DNA from: a virus
Virus record (IMG/VR): IMGVR_UViG_3300046167_000292
Coordinates: 1-28,546 of that record
Reading direction: 5' to 3' (one strand)
Length of the DNA: 28,546 nucleotides
The translations under genes and the position numbers were made by a program. Of the stretch, positions 7,971-14,752 are shown piece by piece. Position 1 is the stretch's first letter, and each line of letters begins with the position of its first letter. Under the pieces are notes generated by a model. It made no database searches and was not told the origin of the DNA. It saw only the letters and a program-made list of their open reading frames with translations.

Positions 7971-8221
7971 GGGTGGTTCTGATACTTACTCTGTATGGTT
8001 ATACAAGGGCGGAGCGAGATGCAACCACAAATGGTTTCAGACGTATTTACGCACGTAAGGAAGGCTCTAAAAGTCTAGGTAGTGTAATTAGTACAACAGA
8101 AGCTAAAAGTCAAGGATTTAAGCCCGAAGCTAACGCACAAAAAGTACCTGTCGCACCTAAAGATATGAAGTATAAAGGTTATACTGCTGCTTATTGGAAT
8201 AAAATGGGATTTAAAAACTAG
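7955..8221 (+). CDS. Portal protein, C-terminal segment
   Basis: The last ~60 residues (RRIYARKEGSKSLG onward) complete the portal. Between 7954 and 8037 the coding sense lies in a third frame (NAGFGKGGSDTYSVWLYKGG, then CNHKWF). An extra C at 8038 then shifts into the frame of this ORF. The C-terminal module SVWLYKGG...CNHKWFRR...KYKGY is typical of portal proteins from Bacteroidetes phages, in my recollection. The first ~28 codons of this ORF as it stands are an out-of-frame artefact. Confidence 0.7.
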   Translation: MQVLVRVVLILTLYGYTRAERDATTNGFRRIYARKEGSKSLGSVISTTEAKSQGFKPEANAQKVPVAPKDMKYKGYTAAYWNKMGFKN

Positions 8222-8223
8222 AT

Positions 8224-8724
8224 ATGGCAACAGCATTATTTATAAACAGAACAGACCTTGTTAAGAATAGTATCATTGATGGTAGTGTAGACAGTAACAA
8301 GTTTATACAGTTTATCAAGATAGCACAGGAAATTCACGTAAGAAACTACACAGGTAGTAAGCTATACGATAAGTTACAAGCTGATATTATTGCGGACAAT
8401 CTAACAGGCGATTACCAAACACTTGTAGATGAATATCTTGCGCCAATGCTTATCCATTTTGCTATGGTAGAGTATTTGCCTTATTCAGCTTATCAGTTAA
8501 AGAATGGTGGGTTATTTAAGCACACAAGCGAGAACGGAGAAACACCTAGTAAAGATGAGGTGGACTTCCTAGTACAAAAAGAAAGAAACCTAGCGGAATA
8601 CTATACAACAAGATTTATAGACCATATGAGTTTTAATAGTAATTTATTCCCTGAATATAACAATAACTCTGATGACGATGTGTACCCTGACAAAGATAGT
8701 TTATTTAATGGGTGGGTTTTATGA
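8224..8724 (+). CDS. Head-tail connector / head completion protein
   Basis: 166 residues, mostly helical, starting two bases after the portal stop. It carries NSIIDGSVDSNKFIQFIKIA followed by YTGSKLYDKL and a conserved-looking Tyr/Pro helix EYLPYSAYQ, then an acidic, Asn-rich end. This matches a family (DUF6712-like, as I recall) found directly after portal in Bacteroidetes phages and thought to be a connector or adaptor. No enzyme motif. Confidence 0.6.
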   Translation: MATALFINRTDLVKNSIIDGSVDSNKFIQFIKIAQEIHVRNYTGSKLYDKLQADIIADNLTGDYQTLVDEYLAPMLIHFAMVEYLPYSAYQLKNGGLFKHTSENGETPSKDEVDFLVQKERNLAEYYTTRFIDHMSFNSNLFPEYNNNSDDDVYPDKDSLFNGWVL

Positions 8725-8819
8725 GAATGTACAAACCAAAAAGTAAGAATATAGTTAAACTAAAAAAGTATATAAATGCCAAACGAAATATATCACAAAA
8801 GCAATTGGGGAAACGCTAA
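8721..8819 (+). CDS. Very small basic protein, 32 aa
   Basis: The ATG overlaps the connector stop (ATGA). The product is strongly basic (about 11 Lys/Arg). It overlaps the next start at 8776 in another frame. No family recognised; it may be a coupling peptide only. Confidence 0.35.
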   Translation: MRMYKPKSKNIVKLKKYINAKRNISQKQLGKR

Positions 8820-8907
8820 CGCAGGGGAGTTTGGCGATGTGTACTTTGATGCAGCAGCAACAAACAAGCTGTACAATCAGCGGAAGTGCTACCACTCGCT
8901 CTGCTGA
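8776..8907 (+). CDS. N-terminal remnant of a virion (tail fibre-type) protein
   Basis: It opens MPNEIYHKSNWGN, with GDVYFDAAATNKLYNQ following. I associate this opening with small virion or fibre proteins in Bacteroidetes phages. The frame ends at TGA 8905. From about 8878 the coding sense moves to the +1 frame, where SGSATTRSADV starts; in the paralogues at 9409 and 10659 that stretch lies mid-protein after SYIPT. The junction near 8878 therefore looks like a deletion that removed the rest of this gene and the N-terminal half of a LamG-like gene. Confidence 0.5.
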   Translation: MPNEIYHKSNWGNANAGEFGDVYFDAAATNKLYNQRKCYHSLC

Positions 8908-9412
8908 CGTAGCAAACAATAGTGGTAATGCTGACTTGTTTAACGATAGTGAAGGAGTGTTGTATGTTGATAGCGCCGCTTTGGCGGATGATGGTGCTAA
9001 CAGACAAATGACAGTTTATGGAACAGGTGGAAATAGTGTTAGATTATATTATCATACAACTTCAAACACAATAAGATTACTGATACAAGGTGGTGGCACA
9101 ACAAAAGTTGATGAAATTTACACAACAGGTGATATTACTTTATTTCACAAAATTGCAGGTAAATACAAAGACGGTGATACAGCTTTATGGATAAATGGTT
9201 TTGAAGTAGAAACAAGTAATGCAACGCTTTCAATTAGCGGATTGTCTTCTTTAAATTTAGAAACCTCAAGCGGTGGTACAAATGTTTTTTTAAGTAAAAT
9301 AAAAGAACTTGCAGTATTTAAAGAAGCATTAACGGATGCAGAGTTGGAAAATTTAACAAGTTGGGTTAGCTTTACAGAAATGGCTACTGATTTAGAATAC
9401 ACATTAGAATGA
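8831..9412 (+). CDS. LamG-like receptor-binding protein 1 (N-terminally truncated)
   Basis: Real coding sense starts near 8879 with SGSATTRSADVANNSGNADL and is a concanavalin/LamG-type beta-sandwich, with the recurring NDSEGVLYVDSAAL, then YKDGDTALWINGFEV, ending with FKEALTDAELENLTS. It corresponds to the C-terminal halves of the two downstream paralogues; the ~250-residue N-terminal half is missing. Such domains bind surface glycans, suggesting host recognition. The first 16 codons of the open frame from TTG 8831 overlap the upstream remnant and are probably not coding. Confidence 0.6.
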   Translation: MAMCTLMQQQQTSCTISGSATTRSADVANNSGNADLFNDSEGVLYVDSAALADDGANRQMTVYGTGGNSVRLYYHTTSNTIRLLIQGGGTTKVDEIYTTGDITLFHKIAGKYKDGDTALWINGFEVETSNATLSISGLSSLNLETSSGGTNVFLSKIKELAVFKEALTDAELENLTSWVSFTEMATDLEYTLE

Positions 9413-10656
9413 TATACGACAAGGCATCTTTAGTACAAATACCTAGTGGCTACAAAAGTGGTACACTATACTCTGTTGTGCCTAATACTGCTGATGGAGA
9501 TTTTACAGTAACAGGAGACCCACAAGGCGAAGCTACAAGAGTAAACAAAGATGGTCTTATAGAAACCGTAGCGGCAGACGTACCTAGACTTAACTATGAC
9601 CCTTCTAACCCACAAGACCCACATTTACTTTTAGAGCCTACTAGAACTAATCAATTTACAAATAGTGAGGACTTGTCTTATATAGATTACAAAAACCCTT
9701 CGGGGATAATTACTGATGATATTATTTCGCCAAATGGTAGTTTAACCGCCGATAAAGCGTTACAATCAACAGGAGATTATTTTAGGGAAACAGTAAGCGT
9801 TACAAATGGCACTACTTATAGTTTTTCTGTATTTCTTAAAAAAGGAGATTTAAGATATGCGATAATACGTTCCTTATTTTCACAAAATGGTACAACACCT
9901 GCAAATTCAAATAATGTTTTTGATTTAGACAACGGAAGTGTAATATATACAGGAACTGATATTGTTAACGCAAGTATTGAGGCATATACAAATGATTGGT
10001 ATAGATGTTCTTTTGTTTCACTTGCTAGTGGCACAAGTTCAGCATCTTTTATAGATTTTTACTTTACATCTTCATCTTCTTCAACACAAGCATCGGGGAC
10101 AGCAGGTTCTGGCTACGCTTGGGGTATGCAATTAGAACAAGGAAGCTATCCAACAAGCTACATACCAACAACAGCAGCAGTTACAAGGACGCAAGACAGA
10201 TGTTTTAATGGTGGCGATGCCAATTTATTTAACGACAGCGAGGGTGTTTTGTTTGTTGATTTAGAAGCATTAGGCGAAGGAACAACAACTAGGAAAATAT
10301 CCCTTTCAAACGGAAACACAAGTTTTGTTAATTTTAATTTTAACGCAACTTCAGGTAAGGTTAGTTTTGAGTTTGGTAGCACACTTAATAGCTTTTACAT
10401 TTTAAATTCAACAGGACACACCTTAACTAATAGAAACAAAATAGCTATAAAATATAAGAGCGGAGATACAGATTGCTTTATAAATGGAACTAGAGTTACA
10501 GGCAATAATGGTACATTTTCTTTAAGCGGTTTAGATAGAGTTAATTTTGAAAATAGAGCAACAAATGGCTCACAGAATATGTTTGCTAAAATACATCAAC
10601 TAATGGTATTCAACGAAGTACTATCAGACAGCGAATTAGAAACACTTACAAGTTAA
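9409..10656 (+). CDS. LamG-like receptor-binding protein 2
   Basis: 415 residues. N-terminal part: PSGYKSGTLYSVVPNTADGD, then ATRVNKDGLIETV and LLLEPTRTNQFTNSEDL, then a carbohydrate-binding-type beta domain ending GMQLEQGSYPTSYIPT. C-terminal part: a LamG-like sandwich from about residue 275 with NDSEGVLFVDLEAL and FNEVLSDSELETLTS. The two-domain plan recurs in the next gene. The ATG overlaps the previous stop by 4 bases. Likely tail fibre or tip protein binding host surface glycans, inferred from fold and position after the head genes. Confidence 0.7.
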   Translation: MIYDKASLVQIPSGYKSGTLYSVVPNTADGDFTVTGDPQGEATRVNKDGLIETVAADVPRLNYDPSNPQDPHLLLEPTRTNQFTNSEDLSYIDYKNPSGIITDDIISPNGSLTADKALQSTGDYFRETVSVTNGTTYSFSVFLKKGDLRYAIIRSLFSQNGTTPANSNNVFDLDNGSVIYTGTDIVNASIEAYTNDWYRCSFVSLASGTSSASFIDFYFTSSSSSTQASGTAGSGYAWGMQLEQGSYPTSYIPTTAAVTRTQDRCFNGGDANLFNDSEGVLFVDLEALGEGTTTRKISLSNGNTSFVNFNFNATSGKVSFEFGSTLNSFYILNSTGHTLTNRNKIAIKYKSGDTDCFINGTRVTGNNGTFSLSGLDRVNFENRATNGSQNMFAKIHQLMVFNEVLSDSELETLTS

Positions 10657-10658
10657 TT

Positions 10659-12119
10659 ATGGCAAATACATTTAATTTAGGAAACGGTAATTGGGCAACA
10701 AAAGAGGAAGCACTACTTGCGTATAATGCCGAAAACGACAACTTTAAACCACTACCTTTTGACTTTGACAGGGGTTCAATAGCTACAAGGGTTAATAGAG
10801 ATGGTTTAATCGAAACAGTAGGCGTAGACGAGCCACGTATTGACTTTCTAAACAACACTAAAGGGCATTTGTTACTTGAACCGAGTAGAACGAATTTAAT
10901 TACTGATAGTGAGGATTTAAGCGAGTGGAATATTGCAAGAGCAACTTTAGAAGCTGATGCTATAACTTCGCCTGATGGTCGATTAACATACAAACTGAAA
11001 GAGAGTACAGATACAGGAAGCCACCCATTATATTTTCAAGGCATAACTGTTTCGGCTTCATTGTCGCATACAATGAGTATTTTTGTCAAAGCAGCAGGCA
11101 GAAGTATATTCAGAATTAACTTGACAAATGGTGGTTCTGCAACTTATTTTGATTTAAGTACTGAAGCTGTAACAAGCGGAACAGGAAATATTGAAAATTA
11201 TGGTAATGGTTGGTATAGGTGTTCAACTACTTTTACAACGTCGGGAACTAATCAAGAAGTTTATATTGAACCCGTTATTTCAGGAACAACACAATCATAT
11301 ACAGGAGATGGAACAAGTGGGATTTACTTATATGGCGCACAAATCGAACAAGGAAGCTACGCCACCTCGTATATACCAACATCAGGAAGTACTGTAACAA
11401 GGAGTGCGGAAACTACAAGTCAAACTGTACCAGACGGCGTTATAGGACAAACAGAGGGAACTATATTTGTTGATTTTAATCAAAAACTAATCAATCAAAA
11501 TACTACAAGAAGAATTATAGCTTTAACAGATGGAAGTTCTACTAATAGAATTGTTTTTTATATTACCGCACAAAATAAAATAGAATACTATATAAGAAAT
11601 TCAAGCGGAAATTTATTTTTAGGACAATCGACAACTGATTATGGTAATTCAGTTGGAAGCCATAAAATAGCTGCAACATATAAAGATGGGGATTACGCAT
11701 TATTTATGGATGGAAATTTAATAATAAGTGGTACTGGAACAAGTGGAACTATACCAGCTTGTAATAGAATTGATGTTGGAAATCAATTAGGTGCAAGTAA
11801 CTTATTTGAACCTATAAACGATGTTAAACTTTACAACACAAGATTATCAAATAGCGAATTAGCAGCATTAACAACGTATGCTTATGATGTTTTAGACTAT
11901 AATAAAATAGCGGTAGTGTATAAAGACAATGATTTTAGATTATTCGTAAATGGTACGCAAGTAGCTACCGATACAAGTGGTAGCGCACCAACAGGATTGA
12001 AAGAACTTGCGTTTGATTTAGGAGATGGCAGTAATGACTTCTACGGAAAAGTCAAAGACATAAAAGTTTACAACACAGCATTAAGCGATAGCGAATTACA
12101 AGCATTAACAACAATATAA
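10659..12119 (+). CDS. LamG-like receptor-binding protein 3, with partial internal duplication
   Basis: 486 residues, the same plan as the previous gene: ATRVNRDGLIETV, HLLLEPSRTNLITDSEDL and GAQIEQGSYATSYIPTSG, then a LamG-like domain (about residues 265-405). After the usual ending (YNTRLSNSELAALTTYA) a second, shorter half-domain follows, with VYKDNDFRLFVNGTQVA and another ending YNTALSDSELQALTT. The extra ~75 residues look like a duplicated LamG C-terminal half. Starts two bases after the preceding stop. Likely host-recognition protein. Confidence 0.7.
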   Translation: MANTFNLGNGNWATKEEALLAYNAENDNFKPLPFDFDRGSIATRVNRDGLIETVGVDEPRIDFLNNTKGHLLLEPSRTNLITDSEDLSEWNIARATLEADAITSPDGRLTYKLKESTDTGSHPLYFQGITVSASLSHTMSIFVKAAGRSIFRINLTNGGSATYFDLSTEAVTSGTGNIENYGNGWYRCSTTFTTSGTNQEVYIEPVISGTTQSYTGDGTSGIYLYGAQIEQGSYATSYIPTSGSTVTRSAETTSQTVPDGVIGQTEGTIFVDFNQKLINQNTTRRIIALTDGSSTNRIVFYITAQNKIEYYIRNSSGNLFLGQSTTDYGNSVGSHKIAATYKDGDYALFMDGNLIISGTGTSGTIPACNRIDVGNQLGASNLFEPINDVKLYNTRLSNSELAALTTYAYDVLDYNKIAVVYKDNDFRLFVNGTQVATDTSGSAPTGLKELAFDLGDGSNDFYGKVKDIKVYNTALSDSELQALTTI

Positions 12120-12131
12120 ATTATAAATACA

Positions 12132-12485
12132 ATGAAATATATATTTCGCAAATATGAATTTGAAAGCCAAGATTTGGCAGAAACAAGAATAGCTGCTTTA
12201 CCACATAGCGATATAGATGGAGAGAGCCACCCTTCGCACAGCCATACGGTTGTTAAATTGGGTTACATCTTTACAGAGCAACCTACATTTGATGAAGATG
12301 GAGAACTACTAACAGAGGGTGTACAATCAGATATGTATTCTGTTGATGTTCTATGGAGAGCATCAGAGATTACTGAAACTGATGAAGAAGGCAATCAAGA
12401 GATTGACTATCCTTATGGTTGGGTATCTAAAGAGATAGAAGTAGAAGGTAACGGTGTTCACACCTTTGCAGGTAGAAATTTTTAA
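12132..12485 (+). CDS. Conserved small protein after the fibre genes
   Basis: 117 residues with no membrane segment. It contains SHPSHSHTVVKLGYIFTEQP and YSVDVLWRASEI, ending HTFAGRNF. Similar proteins sit next to fibre and lysis genes in Bacteroidetes phages, in my recollection. The His-rich turn and the beta-pattern suggest a small fibre-associated or assembly protein. Function unknown. Confidence 0.55.
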   Translation: MKYIFRKYEFESQDLAETRIAALPHSDIDGESHPSHSHTVVKLGYIFTEQPTFDEDGELLTEGVQSDMYSVDVLWRASEITETDEEGNQEIDYPYGWVSKEIEVEGNGVHTFAGRNF

Positions 12486-12487
12486 TT

Positions 12488-12643
12488 ATGGACTTAAACT
12501 CGTTTAAACTTTACGTATTAAATTTGTCAGCTATTACAGTTAGTACAATGGATATATTAGAAGATAGCCTTAAAATACTTTTATTAGTAGTTACTATTGG
12601 TTATACTGTTCAAAAGTGGTACGAGTTAAAAAAGAAAAAGTGA
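12488..12643 (+). CDS. Small one-helix membrane protein, candidate holin/pinholin
   Basis: 51 residues, with a single hydrophobic helix around residues 24-42 (ILEDSLKILLLVVTIGYT) followed by a basic end WYELKKKK. Size, topology and position right before the M15 peptidase fit a small holin-type or accessory lysis protein. Its stop overlaps GTG 12640 of the peptidase. Confidence 0.55.
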   Translation: MDLNSFKLYVLNLSAITVSTMDILEDSLKILLLVVTIGYTVQKWYELKKKK

Positions 12644-13010
12644 AGTACTTTAATTATAGCGAGTTTGATAGCCCTGATGTTCAAGGTAGTGGTCAGCTTA
12701 TGGACAAGACTTTACTAGAGATGCTAGACGAAGTGAGAGATAAGTTCGACAAACCCATACACATAAATAGTGGATTTAGAACACCTGCACACAACGAAAA
12801 AGTAGGGGTAAAATGCCTGATGCTGAGAAATGGGAAGCAGCCATCTTAAAGGACTTGCAGTAGACATAGCTTGTAAAAAGAGTACAGATAGATTTGAATT
12901 TAATTAACTGCCTTTTAGATGTAGGTTTTAGCAGAATAGGAGTAGGAAATAGTTTTATACACGTTGATATAGACCCTGACAAAGCACAGGAAGTAATTTG
13001 GACATATTGA
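12640..13010 (+). pseudogene. M15 family peptidase (endolysin), frame-broken
   Basis: An M15 D-Ala-D-Ala carboxypeptidase-type cell-wall enzyme. The natural start is probably GTG 12640 (MKYFNYSEFDSPDVQGSG). Motifs: INSGFRTPAHNEKVG, then SSHLKGLAVDIA (zinc His and catalytic Asp region), then FIHVDID (HxD zinc motif). The parts lie in three frames. The first frame ends at TAA 12847..12849; the SSHLKG part is +1 from between about 12811 and 12835; and the RIGVGNSFIHVD part is +1 again after 12901 (GAATTT/AATTAA). All key residues survive in the shifted frames, so recent indels or sequencing errors are more likely than old decay. Confidence 0.7.
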
Positions 13011-13156
13011 GCATAGCAATCATATCTTTATTCCCTACTTCGTTTATAGGTGGTATATCTTACTATCCTAAAAATGCAGATTACCCATTTAATGAACTAA
13101 ACATATATTTGTTTTTGATACAGTTACAATTTAGAACTTATGAGCAAACCATTTAA
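13007..13156 (+). CDS. Small hydrophobic protein, 49 aa
   Basis: TTG start overlapping the peptidase stop; 49 residues with PTSFIGGISYYPKNADYPFN and a hydrophobic NELNIYLFLIQLQFRTYE end. The stop overlaps the holin start by 17 bases. Small proteins of this YYPK-(N)EL-hydrophobic type occur beside lysis genes in other phages, as I recall. No certain function. Confidence 0.4.
   Translation: MSIAIISLFPTSFIGGISYYPKNADYPFNELNIYLFLIQLQFRTYEQTI
13104..13111 (+). promoter_or_regulatory. Host-type -7 box TATATTTG upstream of the holin
   Basis: Fits TAnnTTTG, 28 bases before the holin ATG, but lies inside the small ORF at 13007 and lacks a TTTG -33 box. Low confidence. Confidence 0.25.
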
Positions 13157-13584
13157 AGATACTAAAGTAGGTAAGTTTCTAATAGGCGAGAAAGGTCTGT
13201 TTAAGAATTTAGCCCATACACTGCCCGACAAGGGCTTTTTAGGCGTTTTAAAGAACTTAATAGCTAAAGACAATAGTTTATCCCCATTTGAAAAAGAAAA
13301 GGCGTTAGAACTGCTTAAAATGGATATACTAGAAATGGAGCAGGTTACTGAAAGATGGGATAGCGATATGACATCTGATAGTTGGCTATCCAAAAACACT
13401 AGACCACTAACATTACTTTACTTAACATTTATGACTACTTTGTTTGTTATTTTAGATAGTAGTGATAGCCCTTTTAAAGTAGGAAGTGAATGGGTAGAAC
13501 TTCTTAAAACACTTCTTAGTTACTGTTTATGTTGCATATTTTGGCAGTAGAGGCTTTGAAAAATACAAAAAAATTACTAAATAA
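13140..13584 (+). CDS. Holin, 3TM type, with +1 frame break near the end
   Basis: 136 residues as the frame stands (ends 13550), 147 if a +1 shift after CTT CTT at 13512..13517 is allowed. Amphipathic N-terminal part, then WDSDMTSDSWLSKNTRPLTL, a hydrophobic helix (~89-106) and a second hydrophobic segment. In the +1 frame the second helix becomes VTVYVAYFGSRGFEKYKK, the typical end of the 3TM (GTA-type) holin family; in the zero frame it ends in a Cys-rich LCCIFWQ. The shifted ending is therefore the authentic one. It would permeabilise the inner membrane for the M15 enzyme. Confidence 0.7.
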
Positions 13585-13780
13585 TATATAGTTATATATA
13601 TATATATATAGTTATATATAATATTGATATATAGTATAACAAGTATATAACATATAACTACTATATAACACCTACTATATATAGCATATAACTATAAATA
13701 AAAACTACTATATAGCAGTTAGTATATATGTGTTCAAAACTATATTTTTAGATGTTTAGAAGTAGGCTTATCTTTGGCAT
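13585..13780 (+). other. AT-rich iterated region, candidate replication origin
   Basis: No gene. Extremely AT-rich. TATATAGTTATATATA occurs at 13585..13600 and 13605..13620; CTACTATATA at 13658..13667, 13672..13681 and 13705..13714; CATATAACTA at 13651..13660 and 13685..13694. It separates the late lysis genes from the first early gene. Clustered short repeats plus easily melted DNA fit an origin or a protein-binding regulatory region. No clear DnaA box seen. Confidence 0.45.
13769..13780 (+). promoter_or_regulatory. Early promoter, TATCTTTG box 4 bases before ATG
   Basis: TATCTTTG (13769..13776) matches the Bacteroidetes -7 consensus TAnnTTTG, and ATG 13781 follows after GCAT. The same layout occurs at 14469 and 14609. 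Expected transcription start is at or next to the ATG, so a leaderless mRNA is likely. The -33 position is only T-rich. Confidence 0.6.
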
Positions 13781-13993
13781 ATGATAGAAAACATATTAGC
13801 AGAACAACTAACAGACAATCAGAAGATAGACAAGCTACTAGAATTAGATTGCAACCTATATACAAATCTTGGGAGCGACAGTACAAAGACCGAGAAGCAA
13901 GAAGTAAAGCGTATGTCAAGAAAAATATATAAAGCAATACAGGGTATCAATGAGCCTATTGGTAAGTCTTTATTACAAGCTATGGATAAATGA
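13781..13993 (+). CDS. Early hypothetical protein, 70 aa
   Basis: First gene after the AT-rich block, directly under an early-type promoter. 70 residues, helical, charged, ending KIYKAIQGINEPIGKSLLQAMDK; no membrane segment or motif that I recognise. The stop overlaps the NinG-like start by 4 bases (ATGA), so the two are probably co-translated. Early position suggests a regulatory, takeover or replication-accessory role (inference). Confidence 0.6.
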   Translation: MIENILAEQLTDNQKIDKLLELDCNLYTNLGSDSTKTEKQEVKRMSRKIYKAIQGINEPIGKSLLQAMDK

Positions 13994-14352
13994 CTAGAAG
14001 CAAAATAGTTAAAAAGCTAGATAGTGTGTTCAGCCTATACATCCGCAATAGATTTGCAAACAATGGCAAAGCTGAATGTTTTACTTGTGGTAAAGTAGAT
14101 GATGTAAGTAGATTACACGCAGGACACTTTATGAGCCGTAAACACTATGCAACTAGATGGGATGAGGTAAACGTACAGGTACAATGTCCTAAATGCAATT
14201 TATTTGGTCAAGGAGAACAGTACACCTTTGGGCTTAATTTAGACAAAGAGTACGGAGAAGGTACAGCAGAAAAGTTACAACAAAAAGCTAGGGGTTTAGT
14301 TAAATTGTCAAATGATGACCTAAATGAGTTGATTGAAAAGTTTAAAGTATAA
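13990..14352 (+). CDS. ninG: NinG/Rap-like recombination protein
   Basis: 120 residues. Zinc-type motifs: C30xxC33 (FTCGK), H43xxH46 (RLHAGHF), then C66xxC69 (QCPKCN), with FMSRKHYATRWDEVNVQVQC between. This is the core of lambda NinG (Rap), a protein acting on Holliday junctions in recombination. It is shorter than lambda NinG and lacks its N-terminal part, as is common for the Bacteroidetes phage version. It may help resolve replication and packaging intermediates together with the nucleases at 17817..20267. Confidence 0.75.
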   Translation: MTRSKIVKKLDSVFSLYIRNRFANNGKAECFTCGKVDDVSRLHAGHFMSRKHYATRWDEVNVQVQCPKCNLFGQGEQYTFGLNLDKEYGEGTAEKLQQKARGLVKLSNDDLNELIEKFKV

Positions 14353-14368
14353 CCTGCGCTTGTAGGTT
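14351..14368. terminator. Short hairpin at the end of ninG
   Basis: AACCTGC and GTAGGTT pair (one wobble) around a GCTT loop, overlapping the ninG stop. There is no immediate T run on the + strand, so it is at best a weak terminator. A leftward RNA from the promoter at 14395..14425 would also meet it. Confidence 0.3.
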
Positions 14369-14394
14369 AGTCATAATCTTTGTTTTTGTTAGTA

Positions 14395-14425
14395 CAAATA
14401 TACAGCTTTTATTTTATTAACCAAA
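14395..14425 (-). promoter_or_regulatory. Leftward host-type promoter, TTTG-N19-TATATTTG
   Basis: On the minus strand TTTG (14425..14422), a 19-base spacer and TATATTTG (14402..14395) match both Bacteroidetes sigma-A elements with consensus spacing. It is the best complete promoter I find. Its upstream half, a 20-base string, is repeated at 23210..23229 on the + strand. Predicted start is near 14391, reading leftward across ninG. No minus-strand gene follows, only a 10-codon ORF (14382..14350). Confidence 0.55.
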
Positions 14426-14468
14426 TGTTTATAAAGTTTATTTATGTTTTTTATTAAAATATTTTTTG

Positions 14469-14480
14469 TAGCTTTGGCAT
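14469..14480 (+). promoter_or_regulatory. Early promoter, TAGCTTTG box 4 bases before ATG
   Basis: TAGCTTTG (14469..14476), then GCAT and ATG 14481. Same spacing as at 13769 and 14609. Drives the short terminated unit at 14481..14592. Confidence 0.6.
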
Positions 14481-14540
14481 ATGACATATAACGAGGATTT
14501 ATTACGGCTACGAGAAGCAGAAGCCGAAGCACTTCGTTAG
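14481..14540 (+). pseudogene. Truncated copy of the 14621 gene or leader peptide, 19 aa
   Basis: MTYNEDLLRLREAEAEALR, then TAG. The segment 14447..14531 repeats at 14587..14671 (85 bp, about five mismatches), promoter included. The ORF stops after 19 codons and the transcript would end at the terminator 14562..14592. It is either a decayed duplicate or a genuine short leader/small RNA of about 110 bases sharing its 5' part with the next mRNA. Confidence 0.55.
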
Positions 14541-14561
14541 TTCTCTATATGTTTGTTCGAA

Positions 14562-14592
14562 AAGGGGTTAGTTTTATTACTAGCCCTTTTTT
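14562..14592 (+). terminator. Rho-independent terminator between duplicated early promoters
   Basis: GGGTTAGT pairs with ACTAGCCC (one wobble) around TTTATT and is followed by six T. It ends the short unit that begins at 14480 and lies just before the second promoter copy. Confidence 0.8.
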
Positions 14593-14608
14593 ATTAAAAT
14601 ATTTTTTG

Positions 14609-14620
14609 TAAGTTTGCCTT
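14609..14620 (+). promoter_or_regulatory. Early promoter, TAAGTTTG box 4 bases before ATG
   Basis: TAAGTTTG (14609..14616), then CCTT and ATG 14621. Second copy of the duplicated promoter; bases around the TTTG differ from copy 1 but the consensus positions and spacing are kept. Likely drives the long early operon. Confidence 0.6.
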
Positions 14621-14752
14621 ATGACATATAATGAGGATTTATTACGGCTACGAGAAGCAGAAGCCGAAGCATTACGAAAAAAAGTAGAAATGCTTGAAGC
14701 AAAAATAGAGTTACTTACACAACAAATAATGACAAATGATATATACGAGTAA
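14621..14752 (+). CDS. Small coiled-coil early protein, 43 aa
   Basis: Leaderless-type start directly after an early promoter. 43 residues: an all-helical Leu/Glu/Arg/Lys heptad pattern across LLRLREAEAEALRKKVEMLE and the following KIELLTQQI, then a short TNDIYE end. Likely dimerises as a coiled coil. It overlaps the next ORF by 17 bases. First gene of the replication operon; function unknown. Confidence 0.5.
   Translation: MTYNEDLLRLREAEAEALRKKVEMLEAKIELLTQQIMTNDIYE

Noticed and set aside
11191-11397. Plus-strand ORF inside the third LamG gene
   Set aside because: Alternative frame of a clearly coding region, with no own signal.
8776-12119. Diversity-generating retroelement acting on the repeated fibre genes
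   Set aside because: No reverse transcriptase or A-biased template repeat seen; differences are spread over the genes.
13585-13780. CRISPR array
   Set aside because: The repeats are short, AT-only and irregularly spaced; no spacers of even length and no cas genes.
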